Assembly (NCBI GenBank): GCA_036525535.1
Contig: DATDAH010000113.1
Span: forward strand, 1-22,684
Reading direction: 5' to 3'
DNA from: DATDAH01 sp036525535
GTDB lineage: Bacteria; Actinomycetota; Acidimicrobiia; Acidimicrobiales; DATDAH01
DNA length: 22,684 bases
The position numbers and the translations under genes were made by a program. The notes beneath the pieces are model-generated. The model did not search any database and was not told the DNA's origin. It worked only from the letters and a program-made list of their open reading frames with translations. This document shows, in pieces, positions 13,822 to 21,362 of the stretch; within the stretch, counting starts at the first letter, position 1, and the number at the start of each line of letters is the position of its first letter.

Positions 13822-15069
13822 TCACCCCCCGCCGAGGAGGCCGGCGAGCGCGGCCGCGACCGGGGCGTCCTGGTCGGGCTCGACGGTGCGCAGGTCGAGG
13901 ACCGTCCGGCCGTCGGCGGCCCGGGCGATGATCGGCACCGGTTCCACCCGGAGTGCGCCGCGCTGGTCCCCGTCGACGGCGACGCCGACCGATGCGATCT
14001 CCGTGCCGGGCAGGGTCCCGCCGCCGGCGACGGCGACGGTGTCGACCACGGTGCCCGCGCCGAGGGCCTCAGCCCGGGCCCGTAGCTCGTCGACGGACCC
14101 CGCGACCATGCGCCAGAGGGGAATGTCGTCGCCCCGGCGGTCGAGGTACGCCAGCGCGGTGTGCTGGAGAGCGGCCAGGACCAGACCGCCGGGGCGTAGC
14201 GCCCGGGCCAGGGGGTGCCGGGCGCAGGCGGCGACGAGGTCGGCTCGTCCGGCGATGACCCCCGCCTGGGGGCCGCCGAGGAGCTTGTCGCCGGAGAAGG
14301 TGACCAGGCCGGCTCCCGCGGCCAGCGTCTGGCGGACGGCGGGCTCGTCTCGCAGCCAGTCGGGGGGCCCGTCCGCCAGCCACGGGCAGGCGCCGTCGAG
14401 CAGCCCGGAACCGAGGTCCACAGCGACCGTCGGGCCCAGGTCCGTGAGGGCAGCCACGTCGACCGCCTCGGTGAACCCGCTGATCCGGTAGTTGGACTGG
14501 TGGACCTTCAGCAGCAGCGCCGTGTCGGCGGTGACCGCCTGCTCGTAGTCCGCCCGCCGGGTCCGGTTCGTGGTCCCGACCTCGACGAGACGGGCGCCGG
14601 ACGTGGCCAGGATCTCCGGGATCCGGAACCCGCCCCCGATCTCCACCAACTCGCCCCGGGAGACGACCACGTCCCGGTCCCGGGCCAGGGCGGCGAGGGC
14701 CAGGAGGACGGCCGCCGCCCCGTTGTTCACCACCGTGGCCGCCTCGGCGCCGCAAGCGCGCGCCAGCAGGCCGGCGGCATGGGCGCCTCGAGACCCCCGC
14801 TCCCCGCTGGTCAGGTCCAGCTCGAGGTTCGTGTAGGTCGCGGCCTGGTCGTGGGCCACCGGCGCCCGTCCCAGGTTCGTGTGCAGGAGCACGCCGGTGG
14901 CGTTGACGACGGGTCGCAGGAGAGCGGCGGCGACGGCCTCCGCCTCGGCCCGGGCCTCGTCGGGCTCACCCCGGGCGATGGCGGCCCGAGCGGCGTCGAC
15001 CAGAAGGGGGTGAGGCAGGCCGGTGTCGACCAGACTGCGGGCCAGGGCGTCGACAGACGGCGGCCGCAC
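13822..15069 (-). CDS. selA: L-seryl-tRNA(Sec) selenium transferase
   Basis: A PLP enzyme that converts seryl-tRNA(Sec) to selenocysteyl-tRNA(Sec) using selenophosphate. The 415 residues are slightly fewer than the usual 450-460, because the N-terminal domain is short. Family motifs are clear: LHTNLGRAP (62-70), NLELDLTSGERGSRGAH (81-97), VVNNGAAAVLLAL (usually VVNNNAAA), and the PLP lysine K262 in FSGDKLLGGPQAG. The GTG at 15069 is chosen because a TATCCT -10 box ends six bases upstream (leaderless) and the N-terminus RPPSVDALARSL fits the family. A longer upstream frame would overlap the divergent FxsA gene. It forms an operon with selB; selD and the selenocysteine tRNA are not in the window. 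Confidence 0.96.
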   Translation of the reverse strand: MRPPSVDALARSLVDTGLPHPLLVDAARAAIARGEPDEARAEAEAVAAALLRPVVNATGVLLHTNLGRAPVAHDQAATYTNLELDLTSGERGSRGAHAAGLLARACGAEAATVVNNGAAAVLLALAALARDRDVVVSRGELVEIGGGFRIPEILATSGARLVEVGTTNRTRRADYEQAVTADTALLLKVHQSNYRISGFTEAVDVAALTDLGPTVAVDLGSGLLDGACPWLADGPPDWLRDEPAVRQTLAAGAGLVTFSGDKLLGGPQAGVIAGRADLVAACARHPLARALRPGGLVLAALQHTALAYLDRRGDDIPLWRMVAGSVDELRARAEALGAGTVVDTVAVAGGGTLPGTEIASVGVAVDGDQRGALRVEPVPIIARAADGRTVLDLRTVEPDQDAPVAAALAGLLGGG

Positions 15070-15075
15070 GCCGCG

Positions 15076-15081
15076 AGGATA
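15076..15081 (-). promoter_or_regulatory. -10 box for a leaderless selAB transcript
   Basis: On the minus strand TATCCT (15081-15076) lies six bases before the selA GTG, so transcription would begin at the start codon. It faces the fxsA -10 box across a divergent gap of only 78 bases. Confidence 0.55.
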
Positions 15082-15134
15082 GGCCCCGGGCCACCGGGAG
15101 GACGGGGCCGGGAGCGCCCCGGGGGTCGCACCCC

Positions 15135-15140
15135 TAGCCT
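15135..15140 (+). promoter_or_regulatory. -10 box for the FxsA-to-transglutaminase operon
   Basis: TAGCCT (15135-15140) ends seven bases before the GTG at 15148, which suggests a leaderless mRNA. GGAGG at 15141-15145 is too close to the GTG (two bases) to be an ordinary Shine-Dalgarno site. The same TAGCCT hexamer serves asd. Confidence 0.5.
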
Positions 15141-15147
15141 GGAGGGC

Positions 15148-15642
15148 GTGTTCGCCCTCCTGTTGGTGCTCTTCGTCGCGGTTCCGGCGGCCGAGCTCTA
15201 CGTGATCCTGCAGGCCGCACACACCTTCGGCGGGGTCGAGACCATCGTCGCCCTGCTCCTGATCAGTGCATTCGGGGCCTGGCTGTGCAAGGTCCACGGG
15301 TACGCCACGCTGGGCAAGATCCAGTCCGCCCTGAACGAAGGTCGCATCCCGACCCGCGAGCTCCAGGACGGCGCCCTCATCCTGCTGGCCGGCGCCCTGC
15401 TGCTGACCCCGGGCTTCCTGGGCGACATCGTCGGCATCCTCCTGCTGCTGCCCCCGACCCGGGCCATCGCCCGCACCTTCCTGGCCCATGTCCTGCGGGG
15501 TCGCCTGAAGGCGGCCACGGCCGGCGTCGCGGCTCCGGGGAGCGGCGGGTCGTCCTGGTCGGGATCGGTGGTCGACGCCGACGCCCGCGAGCGCACGAAC
15601 CGGGACGACGGCCCCCGCGGCCCGATCCCGCTGGGCCCATGA
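15148..15642 (+). CDS. FxsA-family cytoplasmic membrane protein
   Basis: A 164-residue integral membrane protein. It has FxsA features: an N-terminal helix (FALLLVLFVAVPAAELYVIL), a second helix around residues 28-46, a cytoplasmic loop (KIQSALNEGRIPTRELQDGA), and a third hydrophobic stretch LILLAGALLLTPGFLGDIVG, which is the family signature. A Gly/Ser-rich, charged C-terminal tail follows. E. coli FxsA relieves phage T7 exclusion by F plasmid PifA when overproduced, but its normal role is unknown. It starts with GTG and overlaps the Nudix gene by ATGA, heading a six-gene run. A housekeeping envelope role is likely. Confidence 0.88.
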   Translation: MFALLLVLFVAVPAAELYVILQAAHTFGGVETIVALLLISAFGAWLCKVHGYATLGKIQSALNEGRIPTRELQDGALILLAGALLLTPGFLGDIVGILLLLPPTRAIARTFLAHVLRGRLKAATAGVAAPGSGGSSWSGSVVDADARERTNRDDGPRGPIPLGP

Positions 15643-16388
15643 CCGTCCTCGTCCCCCGCCCCGCGGCCACGACCATGGTCCTGCGCGACGGCGCCGACGG
15701 CCTCGAGGTCCTGCTCCTGCGCCGCAGCCCGCACACGGTCTTCGTGCCCGGCGCCCACGTCTTCCCCGGCGGCGCGGTCGAGCCGGCCGACCACGACCCG
15801 CACCCCGTGGCGGCCGGCGCCCCTGCCGAGCCCGACGCATCGGCTTGCCTCGGCCTGGACACCGGCGGCCTGGCGTTCTGGCTGGCTGCCGTGCGCGAGA
15901 CCTTCGAGGAGGCCGGCCTGCTCTTCGCCGACGGCCCCGTCGAGCGGGCGGTGCCCGAGCGGGCAGCCATCGACCGGGGCGAGCGTCCGCTGGCCGAGGT
16001 CTGCGCCGAGCTGGGCTTGACCTTGCGCCTCGGCGACCTCCGCTACTTCGGCCACTGGATCACCCCGGAGGGTGGCCCCCGCCGGTACACGACCCGCTTC
16101 TTCGTGGCCCCCGCCCCCGCCGGCCAGGTGCCGATCCACGACGACGGCGAGGCCGTGGACAACGAGTGGGTCCGCCCCCGCGTCGCCCTCGACCGCTTCG
16201 CCGCCGGGGACTGGGAGCTGATCACGCCCACCGAGCGCAGCCTGCACGCCCTCGATTGCTTCGCCGACGTGGCCGCCGTCCTGGCCCACCTCGACACCCA
16301 CCCCCCTTTGACCGACGACCACGGTGGCCGACGGATCGCCCTCCCTGAGGAGCTCGCGACCGCCGCCTCCCAGGAGACCCTGACGTGA
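15639..16388 (+). CDS. Nudix hydrolase (NUDT19-like, with insertion in the Nudix box)
   Basis: A 249-residue protein hydrolysing an unidentified nucleoside-diphosphate-linked substrate. The Nudix box is split: the glycine part VFPGGAVEP (41-49) is followed by an insertion of about 35 residues before the catalytic helix RETFEEAG (86-93), which holds the metal-binding glutamates. Such insertions are typical of the NUDT7/NUDT19 type, whose eukaryotic members act on CoA compounds, so an acyl-CoA substrate is a reasonable but unproven guess. The start overlaps the FxsA stop (ATGA, 15639-15642) and the stop overlaps the next start (GTGA), so translation is coupled on both sides. The following hydrolase may work on the same metabolite. 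Confidence 0.92.
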   Translation: MTVLVPRPAATTMVLRDGADGLEVLLLRRSPHTVFVPGAHVFPGGAVEPADHDPHPVAAGAPAEPDASACLGLDTGGLAFWLAAVRETFEEAGLLFADGPVERAVPERAAIDRGERPLAEVCAELGLTLRLGDLRYFGHWITPEGGPRRYTTRFFVAPAPAGQVPIHDDGEAVDNEWVRPRVALDRFAAGDWELITPTERSLHALDCFADVAAVLAHLDTHPPLTDDHGGRRIALPEELATAASQETLT

Positions 16389-17227
16389 CCATCGACGAAG
16401 CCCCCGAGCCGATCCCGATCATCCCGGACGTGCCCCGGGCCTTGTCCCCACTGGTGCGGCGGATCTGCGCCGACAACCCCGGTGTCATGACCGGACCGGG
16501 CACCAACACCTACCTGATCGGCGTGGACGAGATCGCCGTCATCGACCCCGGCCCGGCCGACGACGCCCACCTCGACGCCGTGGCCGGCTGCGGTGGGGAC
16601 CGGATCCGTTGGATCCTGCTCACCCACACCCATCCCGACCACGGGCCGGGTGCCATCGGCCTCAAGGAGCGCACCGGCGCCAAGATCATGGCCTTCGAGT
16701 CCCGCGACGGCATCGACGTGGACGGCACGCTCGCCGACGGCGACATGGTCGAGGGCACCGAGTGGCGCCTGACCGCCCTGCACACGCCGGGCCACGCCAG
16801 CAACCACCTCTGCTTCATGCTGGAGGAGGAGCGCTGCCTCTTCACCGGTGACCACGTGATGGACGGCTCGACCGTCGTCATCAAGCCCCCGGATGGCGAC
16901 ATGGCGGCGTACCTCGCCTCCCTGGAGCGGATCAAGGCCATGCGCCTGTCGGTCATCGCCCCCGCCCACGGTCACCCCATCGAGGATCCCAAGGCCCGCA
17001 TCGACTGGTACATCACGCACCGCATCGAGCGGGAGGCGGCCATCGCCGCCGCGCTGAAGGAGGCGGGCACGGCGTCCGTCGACGACCTCGTCGCCGCCGT
17101 CTACACCGACGTGGACCCCGAGCGGCACCCGATCGCCCGCCACAGCACCTACGCCCACCTGCTCAAGCTCCGGGACGAGGGCACGGTCAAGGGCGACGAC
17201 CTCGACGGGAAGTGGACGACCGCCTGA
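16385..17227 (+). CDS. Metallo-beta-lactamase-fold hydrolase (LACTB2-like)
   Basis: A 280-residue zinc hydrolase. The metal-binding motif is THTHPDHGPG, with H81, H83, D85 and H86. H137 follows in TPGHASNH, D156 in FTGDHVMDG and the final histidine in APAHGHP (about 195). A C-terminal winged-helix-like segment (about 205-275, ending LLKLRDEGTVKGDD) is characteristic of the LACTB2 group, which includes an endoribonuclease, and of related thioesterase-like proteins. The GTG start overlaps the Nudix stop. It is cytoplasmic, with no signal peptide. Whether it cleaves RNA, a thioester or another ester cannot be decided from the motifs; pairing with the Nudix gene hints at small-molecule or CoA-ester turnover. 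Confidence 0.92.
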   Translation: MTIDEAPEPIPIIPDVPRALSPLVRRICADNPGVMTGPGTNTYLIGVDEIAVIDPGPADDAHLDAVAGCGGDRIRWILLTHTHPDHGPGAIGLKERTGAKIMAFESRDGIDVDGTLADGDMVEGTEWRLTALHTPGHASNHLCFMLEEERCLFTGDHVMDGSTVVIKPPDGDMAAYLASLERIKAMRLSVIAPAHGHPIEDPKARIDWYITHRIEREAAIAAALKEAGTASVDDLVAAVYTDVDPERHPIARHSTYAHLLKLRDEGTVKGDDLDGKWTTA

Positions 17228-17246
17228 AGAGGTAGGACGCTTTCAC

Positions 17247-18779
17247 ATGGCCGAAACACGGTTGCCACACCCTGATGCCACCGTGGCCGAGACCATGGGG
17301 ACCGTGACGGAAGCGCCGACGGGACTGCTGTCCGGTTACGACACCGGGGGCTTCTACGACGAGGCCGTCGACGAGACGGACGAGCTCCGCCCCGAGTACG
17401 AGGTCCTCTTCGACCGCCTGCGGACGATGACCCACGAGGAGCTGGCCCGGCGGGCCGCCATGAGCGACGACACCATGCGCAAGCGGGGCGTCACGTTCAC
17501 CCTCAGCGCCGACGCCGAGGCCGAGGCCGAGGGCGACGAGGACCTCGAGCGCACCCTGCCCATGGACGTCCTGCCCCGGGTCATCGGCGGGGCGGCGTGG
17601 CGGGACCTGGAGGCCGGGCTCATCCAGCGGGTGTCGGCCCTCAACGCCTTCCTCGAGGACCTGTACGTCGGCGAGCGGGCCGCCGTGCGGGACGGGATCG
17701 TGCCGTGGTGGCTGGTCACGTCCTCGGACGGCTTCGTCCGGGAGGCCATGGGCGTGCCCGCCCCGTCAGGCGTGCGTTGCCTGGTCGCCGGCCTCGACTT
17801 GGTGCGGGGGGCCGACGGCCGGCTGCGGGTGCTGGAGGACAACCTGCGCAACCCCAGCGGCATCTCCTACGTGCTGGAGAACCGGGACCTGATGACCCGC
17901 CTGTTCCCGTCGATCGTGCGGGCCCACCGCGTCCGGCCGGTCGGCAACTACGGCGAGCGCCTGCTGCGGGCCCTGCGCAGCGTGGCCCCGTCCGGCGTGG
18001 CCGATCCCTGCGTTGTGGTCATGACCCCCGGCATCCACAACGCGGCCTACTTCGAGCACGCCTTCCTGGCCCATCAGATGGGCGTCGAGCTGGTCGAGGG
18101 CCACGACCTGCTGGTCGACGGTCAGCGGGTGTTCATGCGCACCACCGAGGGCCCCCGCCCGGTGCACGTCATCTACCGCCGTCTCGACGACCGCTTCCTC
18201 GATCCCGTCGGCTTCCGCAGCGGCAGCTACATCGGCGTGCCCGGCCTGCTCAGCGCCGCCCGGGCGGGCGCGGTCACGATGGCCAACGCGGTCGGCAACG
18301 GAGTGGCCGACGACAAGGCCGTCTACCCCTTCGTCCCCGACCTCGTCCGCTACTACCTCAACGAGGAGCCGTTGCTCCCCAACGTCGGCACCTACTGCCT
18401 CTGGGACCCCGACCAGCGGGCTGCCGTGCTGGACCGGCTCGACGAGCTGGTGACCAAGCCGGTCGACGGGGCCGGCGGCTACGGCCTGGTCATCGGCCCC
18501 GTGGCCAGCGATGAGCAGCTCGCCGTCCTGCGGGCCCAGATCGAGGCTGACCCCCGGGGCTACATCTCCCAGGAGGTGGTCCAGCTGTCGCGGGTGCCCA
18601 CCGTGGCCGAGGACGGCCTGGCCGGTCGCCACGTCGACCTGCGCCCGTTCATCATCTCCTCGGCCGACGGCATCGAGGTCGTCCCCGGCGGGCTCACCCG
18701 TGTCGCCCTCGAGCCGGGCTCGCTGATCGTGAACTCGTCCCAGGGCGGCGGGTCCAAGGACACCTGGGTGCTCCGGTGA
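17247..18779 (+). CDS. Circularly permuted ATP-grasp protein
   Basis: A 510-residue protein of the circularly permuted ATP-grasp family (formerly DUF404/DUF407), predicted to form amide or peptide bonds through an acyl-phosphate intermediate. Recognisable blocks are the R-V-LEDNLRNPSGISYVLENR segment (about 192-212), VVMTPGIHNAAYFEHAFLA, NAVGNGVADDKAVYPFVPDLVRYYLNEEPLLPNV, the VTKPVDGAGGYGLVIGP phosphate-loop-like region, and a final VNSSQGGGSKDTWVL. It opens the conserved trio with an alpha-E protein and a transglutaminase-like protein; the mycobacterial Rv2411c-Rv2409c genes have the same order. The ATG lies 19 bases after the MBL-fold gene with GAGGTAGG upstream. Substrate and product are unknown in the family. 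Confidence 0.94.
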   Translation: MAETRLPHPDATVAETMGTVTEAPTGLLSGYDTGGFYDEAVDETDELRPEYEVLFDRLRTMTHEELARRAAMSDDTMRKRGVTFTLSADAEAEAEGDEDLERTLPMDVLPRVIGGAAWRDLEAGLIQRVSALNAFLEDLYVGERAAVRDGIVPWWLVTSSDGFVREAMGVPAPSGVRCLVAGLDLVRGADGRLRVLEDNLRNPSGISYVLENRDLMTRLFPSIVRAHRVRPVGNYGERLLRALRSVAPSGVADPCVVVMTPGIHNAAYFEHAFLAHQMGVELVEGHDLLVDGQRVFMRTTEGPRPVHVIYRRLDDRFLDPVGFRSGSYIGVPGLLSAARAGAVTMANAVGNGVADDKAVYPFVPDLVRYYLNEEPLLPNVGTYCLWDPDQRAAVLDRLDELVTKPVDGAGGYGLVIGPVASDEQLAVLRAQIEADPRGYISQEVVQLSRVPTVAEDGLAGRHVDLRPFIISSADGIEVVPGGLTRVALEPGSLIVNSSQGGGSKDTWVLR

Positions 18780-18792
18780 GGATGGCCCGGCC

Positions 18793-19839
18793 ATGATGCT
18801 CGCCCGTCACGCCGAGAACCTGTTCTGGGCCGGCCGCTACGTGGAGCGGACCCAGGACTCGGCCCGCATGCTGGACAGCACGTATCACCACAGCGCCGGT
18901 CTGGCCCCCGAACAGAGCGCCCGGGCCTGGGCCAACCTGCTCCGTTCGCTCGGCCTGGACCTCGAGTTCGCCGCTTCCGGCCGGGAGCTGGACGTGGCCA
19001 CGGTCAACGCCTTCCTCATGGGCGACGCGTCGCACCCGGGGGCCATCGGGAAGTCCGTGCGCCGGGCGCGGGAGAACGCCCGCAGCGTGCGCGAGCTGCT
19101 GTCCTCGGAGCTCTTCGAGGCCTTCAACCGCTCGTACCTGGAGCTGCGGGCCTCGCAGCGCCGGGGGCTGCGGGCCGGCCTCGACGAGCATCCCGCCGAC
19201 CTCTACGCCGCGGTCCGGCTGCGCTGCCAGTCCATCCTCGGTGTGGCCACCGAGACCATGCCTCGCGACGACCCCTGGCGCTTCCTCATGCTCGGCATGC
19301 TGCTGGAGCGGGCCGAGATCGTGAGCCGGATGCTGTCCGTGCACCTGACCGCCGACCACGAGGACCCGCAGCCGGCGTCGCTGGCCTCGTGGGCCGAGCT
19401 CCTCGACGCCAGCGCCGCCCTCGAGGCCTTCGTCCGCTGGCAGCGGGGGACCGCCCCCCGCATCACCGACGTCACCGCCTACCTGCTGTTGTCCCGCACC
19501 TTCCCCCGCAGCGTCCTGCGCTCGTTGCGGTCCGCGGAGGACCAGTTGGCCCGCCTCGAGTCCGACGAGAGCCGGTCGGTGTGTCGCCGCCTCCTCGGGG
19601 GCGTGTGGTCCGAGCTGGAGTACCTCGACGGCCACGAGCTGACGCCGGCGACCCTGACCGAACTGCTGGCCCGGGTCCGCAGCCGCCTCCCGGCGGTCGG
19701 CAACGCCCTGAGCGACCGCTTCTTCAGCCCGGGCGAGACGGCGGGGCTCTACCTGCACGAGTTGCGGGGCGGTCCGCCGGCCCTCGGCGACCCGGAACGG
19801 GATGCCTCACCGGCGACGACGGCGGGCCGGCCCCGATGA
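18793..19839 (+). CDS. Alpha-E domain protein (DUF403)
   Basis: A 348-residue all-alpha protein. The N-terminus MMLARHAENLFWAGRYVERTQDSARMLDSTYH is the family hallmark. Further conserved helices include NARSVRELLSSELFEAFNRSYLEL, ERAEIVSRMLSVHL and FPRSVLRSLRSAEDQL. No catalytic motif is known; it is nearly always encoded with a circularly permuted ATP-grasp and a transglutaminase-like protein, so it probably assembles with or positions them. It follows the ATP-grasp gene by 13 bases, and its stop overlaps the transglutaminase start (ATGA). ATG at 18793 and 18796 are both possible starts; the first is used. Confidence 0.93.
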   Translation: MMLARHAENLFWAGRYVERTQDSARMLDSTYHHSAGLAPEQSARAWANLLRSLGLDLEFAASGRELDVATVNAFLMGDASHPGAIGKSVRRARENARSVRELLSSELFEAFNRSYLELRASQRRGLRAGLDEHPADLYAAVRLRCQSILGVATETMPRDDPWRFLMLGMLLERAEIVSRMLSVHLTADHEDPQPASLASWAELLDASAALEAFVRWQRGTAPRITDVTAYLLLSRTFPRSVLRSLRSAEDQLARLESDESRSVCRRLLGGVWSELEYLDGHELTPATLTELLARVRSRLPAVGNALSDRFFSPGETAGLYLHELRGGPPALGDPERDASPATTAGRPR

Positions 19840-20828
19840 GGCTCGACATCCGCTACGAGACCCGGTTCCGCTACGACACGCCGGTGCGGGAGTCCCACAA
19901 CGAGCTGCGAGCCTGCCCCGTGGACGACGCCCGCCAGCGGGTCCTGGACTTCCGCCTCCGGGTCGACCCCGCCACCCCGGTGCAGTCCTTCCGCGACTAC
20001 TGGGGCACCCGGGTCGAGGTCTTCGGAGTCATCCCCCGCCACGACCGCCTCGACGTCATCGCCGAGATCAGCGTGGAGACCCATGCCCCGGCCGAGGACC
20101 CGGCACCCGCGACGCCGATCGCGGCCCTGGCCGGCCACGAGGCCTTCCACGAGTACACGGTGCCCAGCGGGCACACGGGCGGGGGGGACCTGACCGAGCT
20201 CGGGCGCACGGTGATGAACGGGGCCGAGTCGGCGGAGGCGACTGGCCGGACGATCGCCGACTGGGTGGGGCGCTCGCTGACCTACAGCCCCGGGGCCACC
20301 AAGGTGGACACCACCCTCGACGAGGTCGTCCAGCGCCGGGTGGGGGTCTGCCAGGACTACGCCCACCTGACCGTGGCCCTCTGTCGGGCCGTCGACCTGC
20401 CCGCCCGCTACGTGTCCGGCTACCTGTTCGCTCGTCGCGACGACGCCGGATCCGGCGCCGACGCCAACGGCGCGACCAAGGAGCCGGGCGAGGCCGACGC
20501 GGTGCGGGTCCAGACCCACGCCTGGGTCGAGGTGGCGGTGGCCCCCGGTCGCTGGCAGCCCCTCGACCCGACCAACGGCCGTGAGGTCGGCGAGCGCCAC
20601 GTCAAGATCGGCCACGGTCGGGACTACTTCGACGTCACCCCGTTCCACGGCAGCTTCTCGGGAAGCGCCGACCCCACCCTGGTCTCCTCGGTGGACATCC
20701 GTCGCCGGTCGGGCGAGGACGACCGCCCCAACATCCTCTCCGCGGCCGACCGCGGCCTTCTCCGCCGCCCCGTCGCTCAGACCCCGCAGCGCCTCCTGGC
20801 CCAGCAACAGGAACAACAGCAGCAGTAA
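19836..20828 (+). CDS. Transglutaminase-like cysteine protease/ligase family protein
   Basis: A 330-residue protein with an N-terminal bacterial transglutaminase-like domain (about 1-85, starting MRLDIRYETRFRYDTPVRES) and a transglutaminase core. The catalytic triad is complete: C172 in RRVGVCQDYAHL, H228 in QTHAWVEV and D244 in PLDPTNGR. A small Gly/Asp/Ala-rich insertion (about 202-220) lies between Cys and His, and the C-terminus is Gln-rich (LLAQQQEQQQQ). No signal peptide is seen, so it acts in the cytoplasm. In this trio the enzyme is thought to cleave or transfer an amide made by the ATP-grasp partner, but no member has a proven substrate. Longer upstream frames were rejected because they double-code with the alpha-E gene. 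Confidence 0.94.
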   Translation: MRLDIRYETRFRYDTPVRESHNELRACPVDDARQRVLDFRLRVDPATPVQSFRDYWGTRVEVFGVIPRHDRLDVIAEISVETHAPAEDPAPATPIAALAGHEAFHEYTVPSGHTGGGDLTELGRTVMNGAESAEATGRTIADWVGRSLTYSPGATKVDTTLDEVVQRRVGVCQDYAHLTVALCRAVDLPARYVSGYLFARRDDAGSGADANGATKEPGEADAVRVQTHAWVEVAVAPGRWQPLDPTNGREVGERHVKIGHGRDYFDVTPFHGSFSGSADPTLVSSVDIRRRSGEDDRPNILSAADRGLLRRPVAQTPQRLLAQQQEQQQQ

Positions 20829-20870
20829 GGACCCGTACATCCCCGGTCGAGCGGAGACGTACCCGGCTCG

Positions 20871-21263
20871 TCACTCGACGGTGAGGGTGCCTTCCATGCC
20901 GGCGTCGAAGTGGCCCTCGAGGCCGCAGATGACCTGATAGGTCCCCGCCTCGTCCACGGTGAAGGTCGCAGTGACCGTCTCGCCGGCGCCTGTCTCGACC
21001 TCGTCGAGGACCTTGTCCTCGGCGAACTCGTCCTCGGAGGAGATCTCCTCGTTCATGATCACCCACTCGTGGTCGGTCGACCCGTCGTTGGTGAACTCGA
21101 GGTCGAACTCGCCGGCCGGAACCGTCCATTCGTTGGGTGAGAACTCGAACTCGGTCGCCGTCGCTTGGAGCCCTCCATCGTCGTCGGAGTCGTCTCCGCA
21201 GGCCGTCACGGCCACCACCATCAGCGCGGCGGCCCCGATCAGGACACCCTTCGGCACGTACAT
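20871..21263 (-). CDS. Cupredoxin-domain lipoprotein
   Basis: A 130-residue exported copper protein. The signal peptide ends in a lipobox VTAC with C22 as the lipidated cysteine, followed by an acidic linker (GDDSDDDGG). The cupredoxin domain (about 33-130) has type 1 copper ligands: H65 in TDHEWVI, C113, H118 and M123 with the spacing C-x4-H-x4-M (ICGLEGHFDAGM). It would sit on the outer face of the membrane and carry electrons or bind copper. The ATG at 21263 with GAGAGGGGG upstream is chosen; the frame is open much further upstream but overlaps the response regulator gene without homology. It is divergent from a two-component system and convergent with the transglutaminase gene; no terminator is apparent in the 42-base gap. 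Confidence 0.92.
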   Translation of the reverse strand: MYVPKGVLIGAAALMVVAVTACGDDSDDDGGLQATATEFEFSPNEWTVPAGEFDLEFTNDGSTDHEWVIMNEEISSEDEFAEDKVLDEVETGAGETVTATFTVDEAGTYQVICGLEGHFDAGMEGTLTVE

Positions 21264-21362
21264 CCATGCCCCCTCTCCCGGCGCGACCATCGTGGCCGTC
21301 CGCGCGCTCATCGTTCTGGGCCAAGATGAAGCGTCGGTGAAGAACGCCGATGGGGGTCGGGG

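Noticed and set aside
15070..15840. Long N-terminal extension of selA
   Set aside because: It is antisense to FxsA and the Nudix gene and has no SelA homology; GTG at 15069 fits the family and a -10 box.
20829..20870. Bidirectional terminator between transglutaminase and cupredoxin genes
   Set aside because: GTAC-containing segments look symmetric at first but do not pair as a stem of useful length.
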